The notes: generated by a model not told the origin, from the sequence alone. Shown: positions 40,825-50,045, counted from the first letter of the stretch. The stretch is DNA of 51,558 bases from an uncultured Atopobium sp. (GCA_938041635.1 CALIAD010000120.1:1-51558), one strand, 5' to 3'. Numbers and translations: made by a program.

Positions 40825-43605
40825 GTGGCAGACGATAAAAATATGAATGATGATCTTTTTGGCGCAGACGAGGATCAAGGCCTTGATGCACAAAACGATA
40901 TGGATGAAGAATACGAAGATGACGAGGTAGAAGAAGACTCTGACGAGTTTGACCCAGAGACTGGGGAAAATCTCATAACGGGAGAAACTTCACACATTAT
41001 CTCTGATGAAGCTGGTACTCGTCTTGACCTCTCAGACATCCACGGTGGCACGCTTAAGCCAACCGATTTGTCCTCAGAGATGAAGACTTCCTTCCTCGAG
41101 TATTCCATGTCCGTTATTGTTGCTCGTGCACTTCCAGATGTTCGAGACGGTCTTAAGCCTGTTCACCGCCGTATTTTGTACGCAATGAGCGAGGCTGGCA
41201 TTACGCCAAACCGTCCACATAAGAAGTCTGCATGGGCAGTCGGTGAAGTCATGGGTAAGTACCACCCACACGGTGACTTCGCAATTTATGACTCCATGGT
41301 CCGTATGTCTCAGGACTTCTCAATGAGACTTCCTCTGATTGATGGTCACGGAAACTTTGGTTCTATCGACGGCGATCCACCAGCAGCAATGCGTTATACC
41401 GAGGCACGTCTAACCAGAAGTGCTATGGAGATGCTGGCAGAGCTTAACAAGAACACCGTTGATCTTCAGTCAAACTATGATGAGTCTCTGACAGAGCCAG
41501 CTGTTCTTCCTGCTCGTTTCCCAAATCTTTTGGTTAACGGTTCTTCAGGTATTGCAGTTGGTATGGCCACCAACATTCCTCCTCACAACCTTGGTGAGGT
41601 TACTAACGCTGTCTGCATGATGATTGAGAACCCTGACGTTACCACTGAGGAGCTCATGACCGTTCTACCTGGTCCTGACTTCCCAACAGGCGGCATCATC
41701 ATGGGCACTCAGGGCATCAAGGATGCCTATGAGACTGGTCGCGGTTCTATTACGGTCCGCGCAAAGGTTCACGTTGAGCAGGTCAAGAGCGGTCGCCAGC
41801 GCCTTGTTGTTACCGAGATTCCTTACCAGGTTAACAAAGGCCTTCTTCAGGAGAAGATTGCTCAGGCGGTCAACGAGAAGAAAATTGAAGGCATCTCTGA
41901 CATGCGCGACGAGTCCAACCGTAAGGGCATGCGCATTGTTTTGGACCTCAAGCGTGATGCTGTTCCACAGGTTGTTCTGAATAACCTGTACAAGAAGACT
42001 CAGCTTCAGTCCAACTTTGGCATCATTGACCTGGCCTTGGTTGACGGTGTTCCTCGTACCCTTTCTCTTCGCGAGATTCTTCGTCACTACATTGATCACC
42101 AGATTGATGTTGTACGCCGTCGTACTGAGTTTGACCTGGACAAGGCACAGAAGCGTGTCCACATTTTGGAAGGCCTTCTGACCGCAGTTGATAACATCGA
42201 TGAGATTGTCCACATCATCCGCAGCTCGCAGGATGATGCTGAGGCAAAGAAGCGCATGAACGAGCGTTTTGGCCTGGATGAGATTCAGGGCGAGGCAATC
42301 CTTCAGATGCGTCTGCGCCGCCTCACCGGTCTTGCTCGTCAGGATCTTGTTGACGAGATTTCCCAGCTCAGACTTGATATTGCCTACTACGAGGATCTTC
42401 TCGCTCACGAGGAAAAGATTCTGGCTGTTATTGCCGATGAGCTTCGTGAGATTTCCAACCGCTACGCTGACAAGCGTCGTACGCAAATCTCTGACCAGGA
42501 CATTCAGAACCTGGACGTCGAGGATCTTATCGCTGAAGAGGATATGGTTGTTACCGTTACTCATGCAGGTTACGTAAAGCGCGTTCCTGTTGAGATTTAT
42601 CGCTCTCAGAAGCGCGGCGGCAAGGGTGTTCAGGGTGTCTCTCTCAAAGAGAACGATTTTGTAGAGAACCTTTTTGTTGCGTCTACCCACGATTACGTGC
42701 TGTTCTTTACCAATCTTGGTAAGGTGTATCGCCTCAAGGTCCACGAGCTTCCGGTTGGTAGTAGAACCACAAAGGGTAGCGCCATCATCAATGTCATCGA
42801 GACACTTGCAGAGGGCGAGAAGGTCAAGGCGGTTATTACTACCCGTGACTTCCCAGAAAACAACTATCTGATGTTTGCTACTAAGCAGGGAATGGTCAAG
42901 AAGACAGCAATGTCTGAGTACGACCGTACTCGTAAGGACGGCCTCATTGCAATCAACCTTAAGGATGGCGACGAGCTTGTTAACGTCCGTCGTGTCCACC
43001 CAGGTGACAAGGTTGTTTTGTGCTCCTCCGACGGCAAAGCAATCCTGTTTGACGAGGCAGAGGCAAGAAGCATGGGACGCGGTACCTCTGGCGTTCGTGG
43101 TATCACGCTCAAGGGCGATGCAACTATGCTTGGCATGGAAATTACCAACGGCAACGGTGACCTTTTCGTTATTACCGAGAAGGGCTATGGAAAGCGTACG
43201 GCAATTTCTGAGTATCCAGTTCACAAGCGTGGTGGACAGGGCGTCTTTACCATCACAATGACGGAGAAGAAGGGTAACCTGGTTGCCTGCCGCGTTGTTG
43301 GTCCTCAGCACGAGATTATGATCATGTCCGAGGAGGGCGTTGTAATCCGCGTCAAGGCTGGCGATATCTCCAAGCTTGGCCGCTCTACTCAGGGCGTCAA
43401 GGTTATGAACCTCTCTGGTACTGACGTTGTTTCTGCAGTTGCTCGTATGGTTGCCAACAAGAAGAAGGCTCCTAAGCACGCAGAGAACCAAGGTATGCTT
43501 GATCTGATGGCAGCAGGTGCTCGTGATGCTGATGAGGCAGAGTCTGTTGACCTCGGAGATGAAGAGGAAGTACTGGACGATTCACTGCTGGATGATGACG
43601 AATAA
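40825..43605 (+). CDS. gyrA: DNA gyrase subunit A with acidic N-terminal extension
   Basis: Breakage-reunion subunit. Catalytic Tyr is Y191 in AAMRYTEARL, and the gyrase box QKRGGKGVQG is in the C-terminal beta-pinwheel. Relative to E. coli numbering the protein has 69 extra N-terminal residues, very rich in Asp and Glu (for example DEEYEDDEVEEDSDE). GTG 40825 has AAAGGG about 6 nt upstream, supporting the long form. The C-terminus is also acidic. In the quinolone region, PHGD-F152-AIYD has Phe where E. coli has Ser83; the codon TTC is 41278-41280. Confidence 0.97.
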   Translation: MADDKNMNDDLFGADEDQGLDAQNDMDEEYEDDEVEEDSDEFDPETGENLITGETSHIISDEAGTRLDLSDIHGGTLKPTDLSSEMKTSFLEYSMSVIVARALPDVRDGLKPVHRRILYAMSEAGITPNRPHKKSAWAVGEVMGKYHPHGDFAIYDSMVRMSQDFSMRLPLIDGHGNFGSIDGDPPAAMRYTEARLTRSAMEMLAELNKNTVDLQSNYDESLTEPAVLPARFPNLLVNGSSGIAVGMATNIPPHNLGEVTNAVCMMIENPDVTTEELMTVLPGPDFPTGGIIMGTQGIKDAYETGRGSITVRAKVHVEQVKSGRQRLVVTEIPYQVNKGLLQEKIAQAVNEKKIEGISDMRDESNRKGMRIVLDLKRDAVPQVVLNNLYKKTQLQSNFGIIDLALVDGVPRTLSLREILRHYIDHQIDVVRRRTEFDLDKAQKRVHILEGLLTAVDNIDEIVHIIRSSQDDAEAKKRMNERFGLDEIQGEAILQMRLRRLTGLARQDLVDEISQLRLDIAYYEDLLAHEEKILAVIADELREISNRYADKRRTQISDQDIQNLDVEDLIAEEDMVVTVTHAGYVKRVPVEIYRSQKRGGKGVQGVSLKENDFVENLFVASTHDYVLFFTNLGKVYRLKVHELPVGSRTTKGSAIINVIETLAEGEKVKAVITTRDFPENNYLMFATKQGMVKKTAMSEYDRTRKDGLIAINLKDGDELVNVRRVHPGDKVVLCSSDGKAILFDEAEARSMGRGTSGVRGITLKGDATMLGMEITNGNGDLFVITEKGYGKRTAISEYPVHKRGGQGVFTITMTEKKGNLVACRVVGPQHEIMIMSEEGVVIRVKAGDISKLGRSTQGVKVMNLSGTDVVSAVARMVANKKKAPKHAENQGMLDLMAAGARDADEAESVDLGDEEEVLDDSLLDDDE

Positions 43606-43627
43606 GCATTTCAGCTATACGTAATTT

Positions 43628-43663
43628 GAAGAGCTCAGGAGGTAATTCTCCTGAGCTCTTCTC
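43628..43663 (+). terminator. Terminator-like hairpin after gyrA
   Basis: A perfect 14-bp stem (43628-43641 with 43648-43661) and 6-nt loop. The T tract is weak (TCGTTT). A further small inverted repeat, TTCTCG-TTTAC-CGAGAA, overlaps its end at 43659-43675. Confidence 0.75.
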
Positions 43664-43750
43664 GTTTACCGAGAAAAACAACACGCTAACGGTAATGTTT
43701 TTTATATAAAAGATGAGCCAGTTGTTTAAAAGTAAACCCTAGAGCAGGAC

Positions 43751-44257
43751 TTATGAGAAATCCTCAGGAGAGACATCCTCAATAAACTGGCGGAACTCCT
43801 CAAGTTCTTGGGCCTGAACGTCCTTCTCGACATCAGTAAAGTCTGGAGCGGCAGCAATTTCCAGAACGCTCTCGTCTGCAAAGATGGGAGCGTTTGTTCT
43901 TACTGCCAGTGCAATTGCGTCTGATGGACGAGCATCCACGTAGATATGCTCTCCCTCTTTAGAGATGAGCTCAATTTGCGAGAAGAACGTGGTGCCGCGG
44001 ACGCCTACAATGCGCACACTTTTAATGTCTGCGTCCAGAGAATCAAGAACGGAGCGGAGAAGATCATGTGTGAGCGGTCTCTGGGTAGACTCTTGATCTA
44101 TGCCAAGGCTGATAGCAGATGCCTCAATGTTGCCAATCTTAATAGGTAGGCTGAGCGTGGAGACGCCGCGTGGGTCATGAAGACGCAGGACAATAACGGA
44201 AGAGATAGGACCTCCTCCGACAACAACTGTCTGTATGTCCATGCGCTTTAGTGACAC
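43751..44257 (-). CDS. Bifunctional nuclease family protein (DUF151)
   Basis: Small cytoplasmic protein of the BFN/DUF151 family, members of which have reported DNase and RNase activity. Core segments are VIVLRLHDPRGVSTLSLPIKIGNIEASAISLGI, RPLTHDLLRSVL, and VDARPSDAIALAVRTNAPIFADE, the last being the family hallmark. The tail is acidic. I start at GTG 44257, which has GGAG five bases upstream; ATG 44242 is the alternative. The open frame runs on through the antisense of tRNA-Ile, which is not coding. Confidence 0.88.
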   Translation of the reverse strand: MSLKRMDIQTVVVGGGPISSVIVLRLHDPRGVSTLSLPIKIGNIEASAISLGIDQESTQRPLTHDLLRSVLDSLDADIKSVRIVGVRGTTFFSQIELISKEGEHIYVDARPSDAIALAVRTNAPIFADESVLEIAAAPDFTDVEKDVQAQELEEFRQFIEDVSPEDFS

Positions 44258-44368
44258 AAATACTCCAAATAGCACGCTATTTATCAATCTTTGGGCAGAT
44301 AGTCTACGACTCTCTGTTCTGCTTTCATACCCAATTTCAAGAAACTTTAAAACAAAACAAAAAAAGTG

Positions 44369-44397
44369 TTGACCTACGAGAAGTATGGAGGTATTAT
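44369..44397 (+). promoter_or_regulatory. Strong promoter for tRNA-Ile
   Basis: TTGACC (44369-44374), a 17-nt spacer and TATTAT (44392-44397) lie 13 nt before the tRNA, which is right for a stable-RNA promoter with a start near 44404. Confidence 0.85.
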
Positions 44398-44410
44398 TTT
44401 TCCCTGCGTT

Positions 44411-44487
44411 GGGCCTGTAGCTCAGTTGGTCAGAGCGTCCGGCTGATAACCGGGAGGTCACAAGTTCAAACCTTGTCAGGCCCACCA
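44411..44487 (+). tRNA. tRNA-Ile (anticodon GAT)
   Basis: 77 nt with encoded CCA. The acceptor GGGCCTG pairs with CAGGCCC and the anticodon loop is CTGATAA. Confidence 0.97.
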
Positions 44488-44504
44488 CTTTATGTGACAA
44501 TAGT

Positions 44505-44537
44505 CACCCCAACGTTAGCCGAGTCGCCGTTGGGGTG
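44505..44537 (+). other. Hairpin between tRNA-Ile and tRNA-Ala
   Basis: A perfect 10-bp stem (44505-44514 with 44528-44537) with a 13-nt loop but no T tract. It may be a processing structure in a two-tRNA transcript or a weak terminator. Confidence 0.6.
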
Positions 44538-44575
44538 ATTATTAAAACCTTCTGGGCCCAACCAGAAGTCAGTAC

Positions 44576-44651
44576 GGGGAATTAGCTCAGCTGGGAGAGC
44601 GCGGGCTTTGCAAGCCTGAGGTCAGGGGTTCGATCCCCCTATTCTCCACCA
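44576..44651 (+). tRNA. tRNA-Ala (anticodon TGC)
   Basis: 76 nt with encoded CCA. The acceptor GGGGAAT pairs with ATTCTCC and the anticodon loop is TTTGCAA. The Ile-Ala pair is usual in rRNA spacers but no rRNA is here. Confidence 0.97.
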
Positions 44652-44658
44652 AATGTTC

Positions 44659-44689
44659 AAGGCCAGGGATTTTGTCCCTGGCCTTTTTT
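44659..44689 (+). terminator. Terminator after tRNA-Ala
   Basis: An 11-bp stem (44659-44669 with 4475 to 44685 region, 44675-44685), 5-nt loop, then TTTT. Confidence 0.92.
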
Positions 44690-44766
44690 GCTTAGATATG
44701 CAAAAACATACCGATAGCCGCCAATATCAGCCACTTATCGAATAGTTGAAATATTTTCGAAAAGTT

Positions 44767-44794
44767 TGAGTACGATTTACACAGGAGTATGTTC
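44767..44794 (+). promoter_or_regulatory. Probable promoter of the ABC importer operon
   Basis: TTGAGT (44767-44772), a 16-nt spacer and TATGTT (44789-44794). A small hairpin TGTGG-GTGA-CCACA (44808-44821) lies between it and the ribosome site. Upstream, CGAA and TTCG arms around 44738-44762 form a loose inverted repeat that could bind a regulator. Confidence 0.45.
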
Positions 44795-44840
44795 TTTTCA
44801 TTGGAGCTGTGGGTGACCACAAGGAGAGAAAAGAGTTCTT

Positions 44841-45980
44841 ATGTCAAATCTTACGCGTCGTAACTTTTTTGGAGTCAGTGCAGTTGTAGCAGGCCTGGGT
44901 ATCACTGCCTGCAAAAAGTCCGATTCTGATGCTGGCGAGAAAAAAGAATCTGACACCAACTCTACAGACGCGGTTGGAGCACCAGAAGAGCTGGTAAAGG
45001 CAGCAAAAGAAGAGGGTAAGCTGATTGTTTACGGCTCTTGTGAGGAAGAGTATCTAAACGCAGTTTGCGCTAATTTCAAGAGTCTGTATGGCATTGATGT
45101 TCAGGCACAGCGTCTCTCAACCGGAGAAGTTGCTGCAAAGATTGAGGAAGAGAACGGTCATCCATCAGCAGATGTATGGTTTGGCGGAACAACCGATCCT
45201 TACAATGTCTCCTCCTCAAAGGGTCTTCTTGAGCAGTACGAGCCAAAGAATGCATCACACCTTATTTCCGATAAGTTCAAGAGTACAAATAAGGACTGGT
45301 ACGGAATTTATAAGGGCATCTTGGGCATTCTGTACGATAAGGAAGAGCTACAGCGTCTTAAGCTCGACGTGCCTCAGGACTACAAGGATCTTATCGATCC
45401 TAAATATAAGGGTCTTATCTGGTCTTCTAACTACAACACCGCTGGTACTGCAAAGCTGATCATCAACACCGTTATTCAGAAGTACGGTCATGATCAGGGT
45501 ATTCAGTATCTTGTTGACCTTGATAAGAACATTGCTCAGTACACCAAGAGTGGCTCTGGTCCTTCCAAGGCTATTGGAGCCGGTGAGTGCACCATCGGAA
45601 TTGGTATGCTCCATGACGGCATTTATCAGATTGTTGACCAAGAGCATGAGAATGTTGGTCTTCAGATTCCAAGCTCTGGTGCATCATATGAGGTTGGCGC
45701 AACCGCAATCTTCAAGGGTGCTGCACATCCAAACGCCGCTAAGCTCTGGATTGAGTATGCACTTTCACCAGCATGCGTTGACCTTGCTCAGAAGAACGGC
45801 TCTTATCAGTTCTTGGTAATTGACAACGCAAAGCAGCCTGAGATTGCAACTGAGTACGGTCTTGATCCAAATAACGTTATGGACTACAACTTCGAAGACG
45901 CTAAGAAAAACACCGAGCAGTATGTCAAGGACGTTATGGAAGCTCTTGGTGGCGGAGACAGCCGTTTCAAGACGGAGTAA
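44841..45980 (+). CDS. Ferric-type ABC transporter substrate-binding lipoprotein
   Basis: Extracellular binding protein of the AfuA/FbpA group, inferred from sequence and operon. The N-terminus has a twin-arginine motif, TRRNFFGVS, and lipobox GITAC with C24. The mature part starts with a Ser/Asp/Lys linker. Family-like segments are LIVYGSCEEEYLNAVCANFKSLYGIDVQAQRLSTGEVAAKIEEE, ADVWFGGTTDPYN, YGIYKGILGILYDKE, and PNAAKLWIEYALSP. The true ligand (iron, a chelate or another small anion) cannot be fixed from sequence. The permease gene follows after a 135-nt gap containing a strong hairpin. Confidence 0.9.
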   Translation: MSNLTRRNFFGVSAVVAGLGITACKKSDSDAGEKKESDTNSTDAVGAPEELVKAAKEEGKLIVYGSCEEEYLNAVCANFKSLYGIDVQAQRLSTGEVAAKIEEENGHPSADVWFGGTTDPYNVSSSKGLLEQYEPKNASHLISDKFKSTNKDWYGIYKGILGILYDKEELQRLKLDVPQDYKDLIDPKYKGLIWSSNYNTAGTAKLIINTVIQKYGHDQGIQYLVDLDKNIAQYTKSGSGPSKAIGAGECTIGIGMLHDGIYQIVDQEHENVGLQIPSSGASYEVGATAIFKGAAHPNAAKLWIEYALSPACVDLAQKNGSYQFLVIDNAKQPEIATEYGLDPNNVMDYNFEDAKKNTEQYVKDVMEALGGGDSRFKTE

Positions 45981-46035
45981 AGCCAACGCGAGTAAGCAAA
46001 CAATGCTGTTGCTCAAGATCTGAGTGGCAGATTAT

Positions 46036-46065
46036 ACTGGGTAGGCAGAGATCTGCCTACCCAGT
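46036..46065 (+). promoter_or_regulatory. Intercistronic hairpin between binding protein and permease
   Basis: A perfect 14-bp palindromic stem (46036-46049 with 46052-46065) without a T tract. Such hairpins often protect the upstream binding-protein mRNA and lower permease expression. Confidence 0.75.
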
Positions 46066-46115
46066 TCCACATAGAGCTTTGCGTATAGGTTTAGTGTTTC
46101 AGAGTTAGGACCAGC

Positions 46116-47825
46116 ATGGCAAAATCCCAGAGCGCTCGACTTGAGCGAAAAAAGCTCCTTGGCGATCCAATTTTGATAACGACCATTGTCGTTCTTATCG
46201 CCTTCTTAACCCTTTTTATTCTGTATCCACTTGCCATTCTTATGGTTGACTCTGTAGTCTCCGATAACGGGATTACCTTTGATGTCTTTACTCGTATCTT
46301 GGCCATGCCTTCCTTTAGCCATGCAATTACCAACACCCTTAGGGTTGGATTTGCAGTAGGCATTTTGTCGGCGCTTATTGGTCTTCTTTTTGCGTATGTT
46401 GAAGTGTACGTAAAGCTTCGTACAAAGTTTATGACAGGCCTTTTCCGCGTGGTCTCCATGCTTCCTGTTGTTTCTCCGCCTTTTGTACTGTCCCTTTCCA
46501 TGATTATGATGTTTGGCAAGAAAGGCCTGATTACTCGCGGTCTTTTGGGAATTTTTGACAACAACATCTATGGCTTCTGGGGCATTTTTATTGTCCAGAC
46601 TATGTCGTTCTTCCCTGTGTGCTACATGATGCTTAAGGGTCTGCTCAAAAACATTGACCCATCCCTTGAAGAGGCGGCACGTGACATGGGCGCAAGCCGC
46701 TGGAAGGTATTTACCAGCGTTACACTTCCTCTTATTTTGCCTGGTTTAGGCAACGCTTTTCTTGTCTCATTTATTGAGTCAATTGCAGACTTTGCAAATC
46801 CAATGATTATTGGTGGCTCCTACGATACCTTAGCAACAACTATCTACCTGCAGATTACAGGTGCGTACGACAAGCAAGGCGCAGCTGCAATGGCTGTTGT
46901 TCTTCTTTCCATTACGCTGCTTATGTTTGTTGTTCAGAAGTTTGTGTTGGAAGCAAAGAGTACATCTACACTTTCGGGCAAAGCAACGCGAGCTAGGATG
47001 CTTATTACAGACAATTCTGTTCGCGTCCCACTTACCATTCTTTGCGCACTAGTCGCACTCTTTGTTATTGGCATGTACCTCTGCGTTCCTTATGGTTCGT
47101 TTGTTCGTTCCTGGGGCTCCAATTACGAGTTAACAACAAAGTGGTTTGAGCAGGTATTTACCAAGTACCACGGCTTGCAGGCGTTTAGCGACTCGTTTAT
47201 GCTTTCGCTTATTGCAGCACCAATCACGGCTCTGCTTTCGATGATTATTTCTTATCTGGTAGTAAAACGTCGCTTCCGTGGCCGTGGTTTTATCGAGGCT
47301 GTATCCATGCTTGCCATGGCAGTTCCTGGTACGGTCTTGGGCGTTGGTTATATTCGCGGTTTCTCAAGCGGTGTCATGCACACAGGATTTTTACAAGGCC
47401 TGTATGGCACGGGACTTATCTTGATCATTGTCTTTGTCGTGCGTTCGCTTCCTACAGGCACCCGCTCGGGTATCTCGGCACTTCGACAGATTGATAAATC
47501 AATTGAAGAGTCCGCATACGACATGGGCGCCGACAGCTTTACGGTGTTTATGACCGTTACGTTGCCGCTGATTAAAGATTCGTTCTTGTCTGGCTTGGTA
47601 ACGGCGTTTGTCCGCTCCATCACCGCAATTTCTGCAGTTATCCTTTTGGTTACGCCAGAATTCCTGCTTATTACCGTTCAGATTAATGAGTTTGCAGGTA
47701 AGGGTTCATATGGTATGGCCTGCGCCTTTGCAACAATTCTGATTGTTATTACCTATGGCTCGGTATTGCTTATGAATTGGGCCATCAAACACTTTGGCAC
47801 CAGCCGAGCACTCAAGGAGGAGTAA
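46116..47825 (+). CDS. ABC transporter permease, two permease domains in one chain (FbpB type)
   Basis: Membrane channel of the importer. About twelve hydrophobic segments fall into two homologous halves. Each has the cytoplasmic coupling loop that contacts the ATPase: EEAARDMGASRWKVFTSVTLPLILPG in the first half and EESAYDMGADSFTVFMTVTLPLI in the second. The duplicated form is typical of iron(III) importers such as FbpB/SfuB. ATG 46116 follows GGACC weakly. The ATPase gene follows after 3 nt. Confidence 0.94.
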   Translation: MAKSQSARLERKKLLGDPILITTIVVLIAFLTLFILYPLAILMVDSVVSDNGITFDVFTRILAMPSFSHAITNTLRVGFAVGILSALIGLLFAYVEVYVKLRTKFMTGLFRVVSMLPVVSPPFVLSLSMIMMFGKKGLITRGLLGIFDNNIYGFWGIFIVQTMSFFPVCYMMLKGLLKNIDPSLEEAARDMGASRWKVFTSVTLPLILPGLGNAFLVSFIESIADFANPMIIGGSYDTLATTIYLQITGAYDKQGAAAMAVVLLSITLLMFVVQKFVLEAKSTSTLSGKATRARMLITDNSVRVPLTILCALVALFVIGMYLCVPYGSFVRSWGSNYELTTKWFEQVFTKYHGLQAFSDSFMLSLIAAPITALLSMIISYLVVKRRFRGRGFIEAVSMLAMAVPGTVLGVGYIRGFSSGVMHTGFLQGLYGTGLILIIVFVVRSLPTGTRSGISALRQIDKSIEESAYDMGADSFTVFMTVTLPLIKDSFLSGLVTAFVRSITAISAVILLVTPEFLLITVQINEFAGKGSYGMACAFATILIVITYGSVLLMNWAIKHFGTSRALKEE

Positions 47826-47828
47826 CCC

Positions 47829-48908
47829 ATGGCTACAGAGAAAAAAGGCGTTCGCCTTGAGCACATTTCCAAGATTTATCAGGATCAGAAGACTGGAAAA
47901 GACTTCTACGCAGTTCAAGACGCTAACATCACTATTGCTCCTGGCGAGTTTGTAACGCTGCTTGGCCCTTCTGGCTGCGGAAAGACCACTATTCTGCGCA
48001 TGATTGCTGGTTTTGAGAGCCCTGATGAGGGAAAGATTTTCCTTGGCGATGAGCAGATTGATGAGCTTACTCCAAACAAGCGCGATACTGCTATGGTGTT
48101 CCAGAGTTATGCATTGCTTCCTCACTACAACATCTTTGACAATGTTGCCTACGGCCTCAAGCTTCGTAAAATGGACAAGGCAGTAATTCGCGAGAAGGTC
48201 CTTCACATCCTTGGTCTTGTTGGACTTGAAGGCATGGAAGAGCGCATGACCAACCAGCTTTCTGGTGGTCAGCAGCAGCGTGTTGCTTTAGCTCGTGCTC
48301 TGGTTATTGAGCCAAGCGTGCTCCTCTTCGACGAGCCTCTTTCAAACCTTGACGCAAAGCTCCGCGTTGACATGCGTAATGAGATCCGTCGTATTCAGCA
48401 GGAGGCTGGTATTACCGCCATCTACGTCACACATGATCAGTCAGAGGCAATGGCACTTTCAGACAACATCATCATTATGAAAAAGGGTGTTGTGGACCAG
48501 GTTGGCGATCCTCAGACGGTTTACTATCACCCAGCAGACGAGTTTGTTGCAGACTTTATTGGTGAGTCAAACTTCCTGCATGCGACTATTGCAGACAAGC
48601 TTGATTCTGAGACTGCACTTTGCTGCTTTGAGGGCCATGAGTTTGAGGCCGGCGGATGTTCTCACCTGGACAAGGGTAAGGAATGCTGCATTGTTCTTCG
48701 TCCAGAGTCTGCACGCCTTGCTGACGAGGGAACACTTGCCTGTGAGGTAGTTCTTTCTCGATTCATGGGCCACTACCAGAACTACCACGTTATGGTAGGC
48801 GATACTCTCATCAAGATTACGGACTTCAATCCTCGTACCCACAAGATTTACAACGTTGGTGACCACGCCTTTGTTGACTTCACCAAAGATGAGGTCCACG
48901 TTCTGTAA
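47829..48908 (+). CDS. ABC transporter ATP-binding protein (FbpC/AfuC type)
   Basis: ATPase that powers the permease. Walker A is GPSGCGKTT, the Q loop is in VFQSYAL, the signature is LSGGQQQR, Walker B is LLFDEP, and the switch His is in YVTHDQSEAMAL. The C-terminal 120 residues form a TOBE-like domain. ATG 47829 has AAGGAGG 8-9 nt upstream inside the permease end. Confidence 0.96.
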   Translation: MATEKKGVRLEHISKIYQDQKTGKDFYAVQDANITIAPGEFVTLLGPSGCGKTTILRMIAGFESPDEGKIFLGDEQIDELTPNKRDTAMVFQSYALLPHYNIFDNVAYGLKLRKMDKAVIREKVLHILGLVGLEGMEERMTNQLSGGQQQRVALARALVIEPSVLLFDEPLSNLDAKLRVDMRNEIRRIQQEAGITAIYVTHDQSEAMALSDNIIIMKKGVVDQVGDPQTVYYHPADEFVADFIGESNFLHATIADKLDSETALCCFEGHEFEAGGCSHLDKGKECCIVLRPESARLADEGTLACEVVLSRFMGHYQNYHVMVGDTLIKITDFNPRTHKIYNVGDHAFVDFTKDEVHVL

Positions 48909-48932
48909 GCGCTTTGGTTAAAGCAGTAATGT

Positions 48933-48968
48933 ATGGCGAGAAGATCAGTTGGTCTTCTCGCCATTTTT
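48933..48968 (+). terminator. Terminator of the ABC importer operon, built on inverted GCGAGAA
   Basis: A 12-bp stem (48933-48944 with 48953-48964), 8-nt loop, then five T. Each arm contains GCGAGAA or TTCTCGC. It also separates the convergent LacI-type gene. Confidence 0.93.
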
Positions 48969-48969
48969 G

Positions 48970-49974
48970 TCAGATGGTTGATTTGAGCCAGTTTAGTTTG
49001 CAGGTGAGCAGCTTATGTTCAGGCTCAAGTGAGGAATCTTTGATTCTTTTAAGGAGCATCTTACAAGCAGCGTAGCCCTCTTCATAGACAGGTTCAACAA
49101 TGGTTGAGATGCTTTTAACGGGCAGGTCAGTCCAATCAGTGTTATTGAATCCCAACAGGCCAACTTGCTCAGGAATTACTGTTTCATAGGATTGCAGTGC
49201 ACTGTAAACACTTTTAAGAGCCCACTGATTTGGTACAAATACCAGCGTTTTCTTTGATGGAAGAATGTGATTATTGAGCCATTGCGTGATGTCAGAGATA
49301 GACAGCATGCTTTGCTCTATGGTGAGACGCTCATGAGGTTTATTTAAGGCCTCTAAGGCATCAGTGAAGCCAGATTCTCGTTCAATTCTGGTACGACCTT
49401 TTGGCTCTCCACCAATGATTAAAAAGTTTTCGTATCCGCGTTCAACGCAGTGCGACGCTGCTGAATAAACGCCGTCATAGAGGTTACTTTTTATCCAGGA
49501 AGTATTAAGGACAAGAAGGTCGCAGTCAAAATAGACAACGGGTTTTCCAACTTTAGCAATTCGTCTATCTACCGCCCTGAATTGATTGGTAGGCTGGATA
49601 AGCATGCCATCTGCTCCAATTGAAAGCATTTTCTCAACCCAGTCAGCTTCAAGCGTGGGGTCAAAACGAGAATTGCAAATAATTGTCTGATAGCCAGCTT
49701 CAAGAGCAGCATCTTCAATACCGTTAGTCATTTGAGCTGCCCAGGCATTAGTGTTGTCCAGGATGAGAACAGCAATAATTCCAGAGCTCTTCTTAACCAT
49801 TGCTTGAGCTTGGGCGCTTGGAATATATCCCGTATTTTCGATTGCTTTTTTGATACGTTGTTTAGTTGCTTCGGACATCTTTTCAAAGTGTCCGTTAAGG
49901 TAATTTGAAACGGTGGCAATGGAAACATTTGCTAATTTTGCAAGGTCAATGATAGTGGTCTTGGACATTGGCAC
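48970..49974 (-). CDS. LacI-family transcriptional regulator
   Basis: Helix-turn-helix and hinge at the N-terminus (TTIIDLAKLANVSIATVSNYLNG, then YIPSAQAQAM). A periplasmic-binding-like effector domain follows, with IIAVLILDNTNAWAAQMTNGIEDAALEAGYQ and GADGMLIQPTN. The divergent PTS genes are the likely target, and their gap contains ACGTTT-centred palindromes typical of this family. The start is either GTG 49974, with GGTGA upstream, or ATG 49968; neither ribosome site is strong. The effector is probably a sugar or sugar phosphate taken up by that PTS. Confidence 0.95.
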   Translation of the reverse strand: MPMSKTTIIDLAKLANVSIATVSNYLNGHFEKMSEATKQRIKKAIENTGYIPSAQAQAMVKKSSGIIAVLILDNTNAWAAQMTNGIEDAALEAGYQTIICNSRFDPTLEADWVEKMLSIGADGMLIQPTNQFRAVDRRIAKVGKPVVYFDCDLLVLNTSWIKSNLYDGVYSAASHCVERGYENFLIIGGEPKGRTRIERESGFTDALEALNKPHERLTIEQSMLSISDITQWLNNHILPSKKTLVFVPNQWALKSVYSALQSYETVIPEQVGLLGFNNTDWTDLPVKSISTIVEPVYEEGYAACKMLLKRIKDSSLEPEHKLLTCKLNWLKSTI

Positions 49975-50045
49975 TCATTTCACCGAAATTTTTACAATGT
50001 ACTTGCAAAATACCAACGTTAGTGAGTGTGCTGGATTTCACGTTG

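Noticed and set aside
41665..43491. 608-codon open frame antisense to gyrA
   Set aside because: Codon bias of gyrA removes stops on the other strand; the translation resembles no protein and gyrA is certain.
44258..44500. Upstream extension of the BFN gene through tRNA-Ile antisense
   Set aside because: The LTRFELVTSRLSAGRSDQLSYRP-type peptide is the familiar translation of tRNA antisense; a good ribosome site supports GTG 44257.
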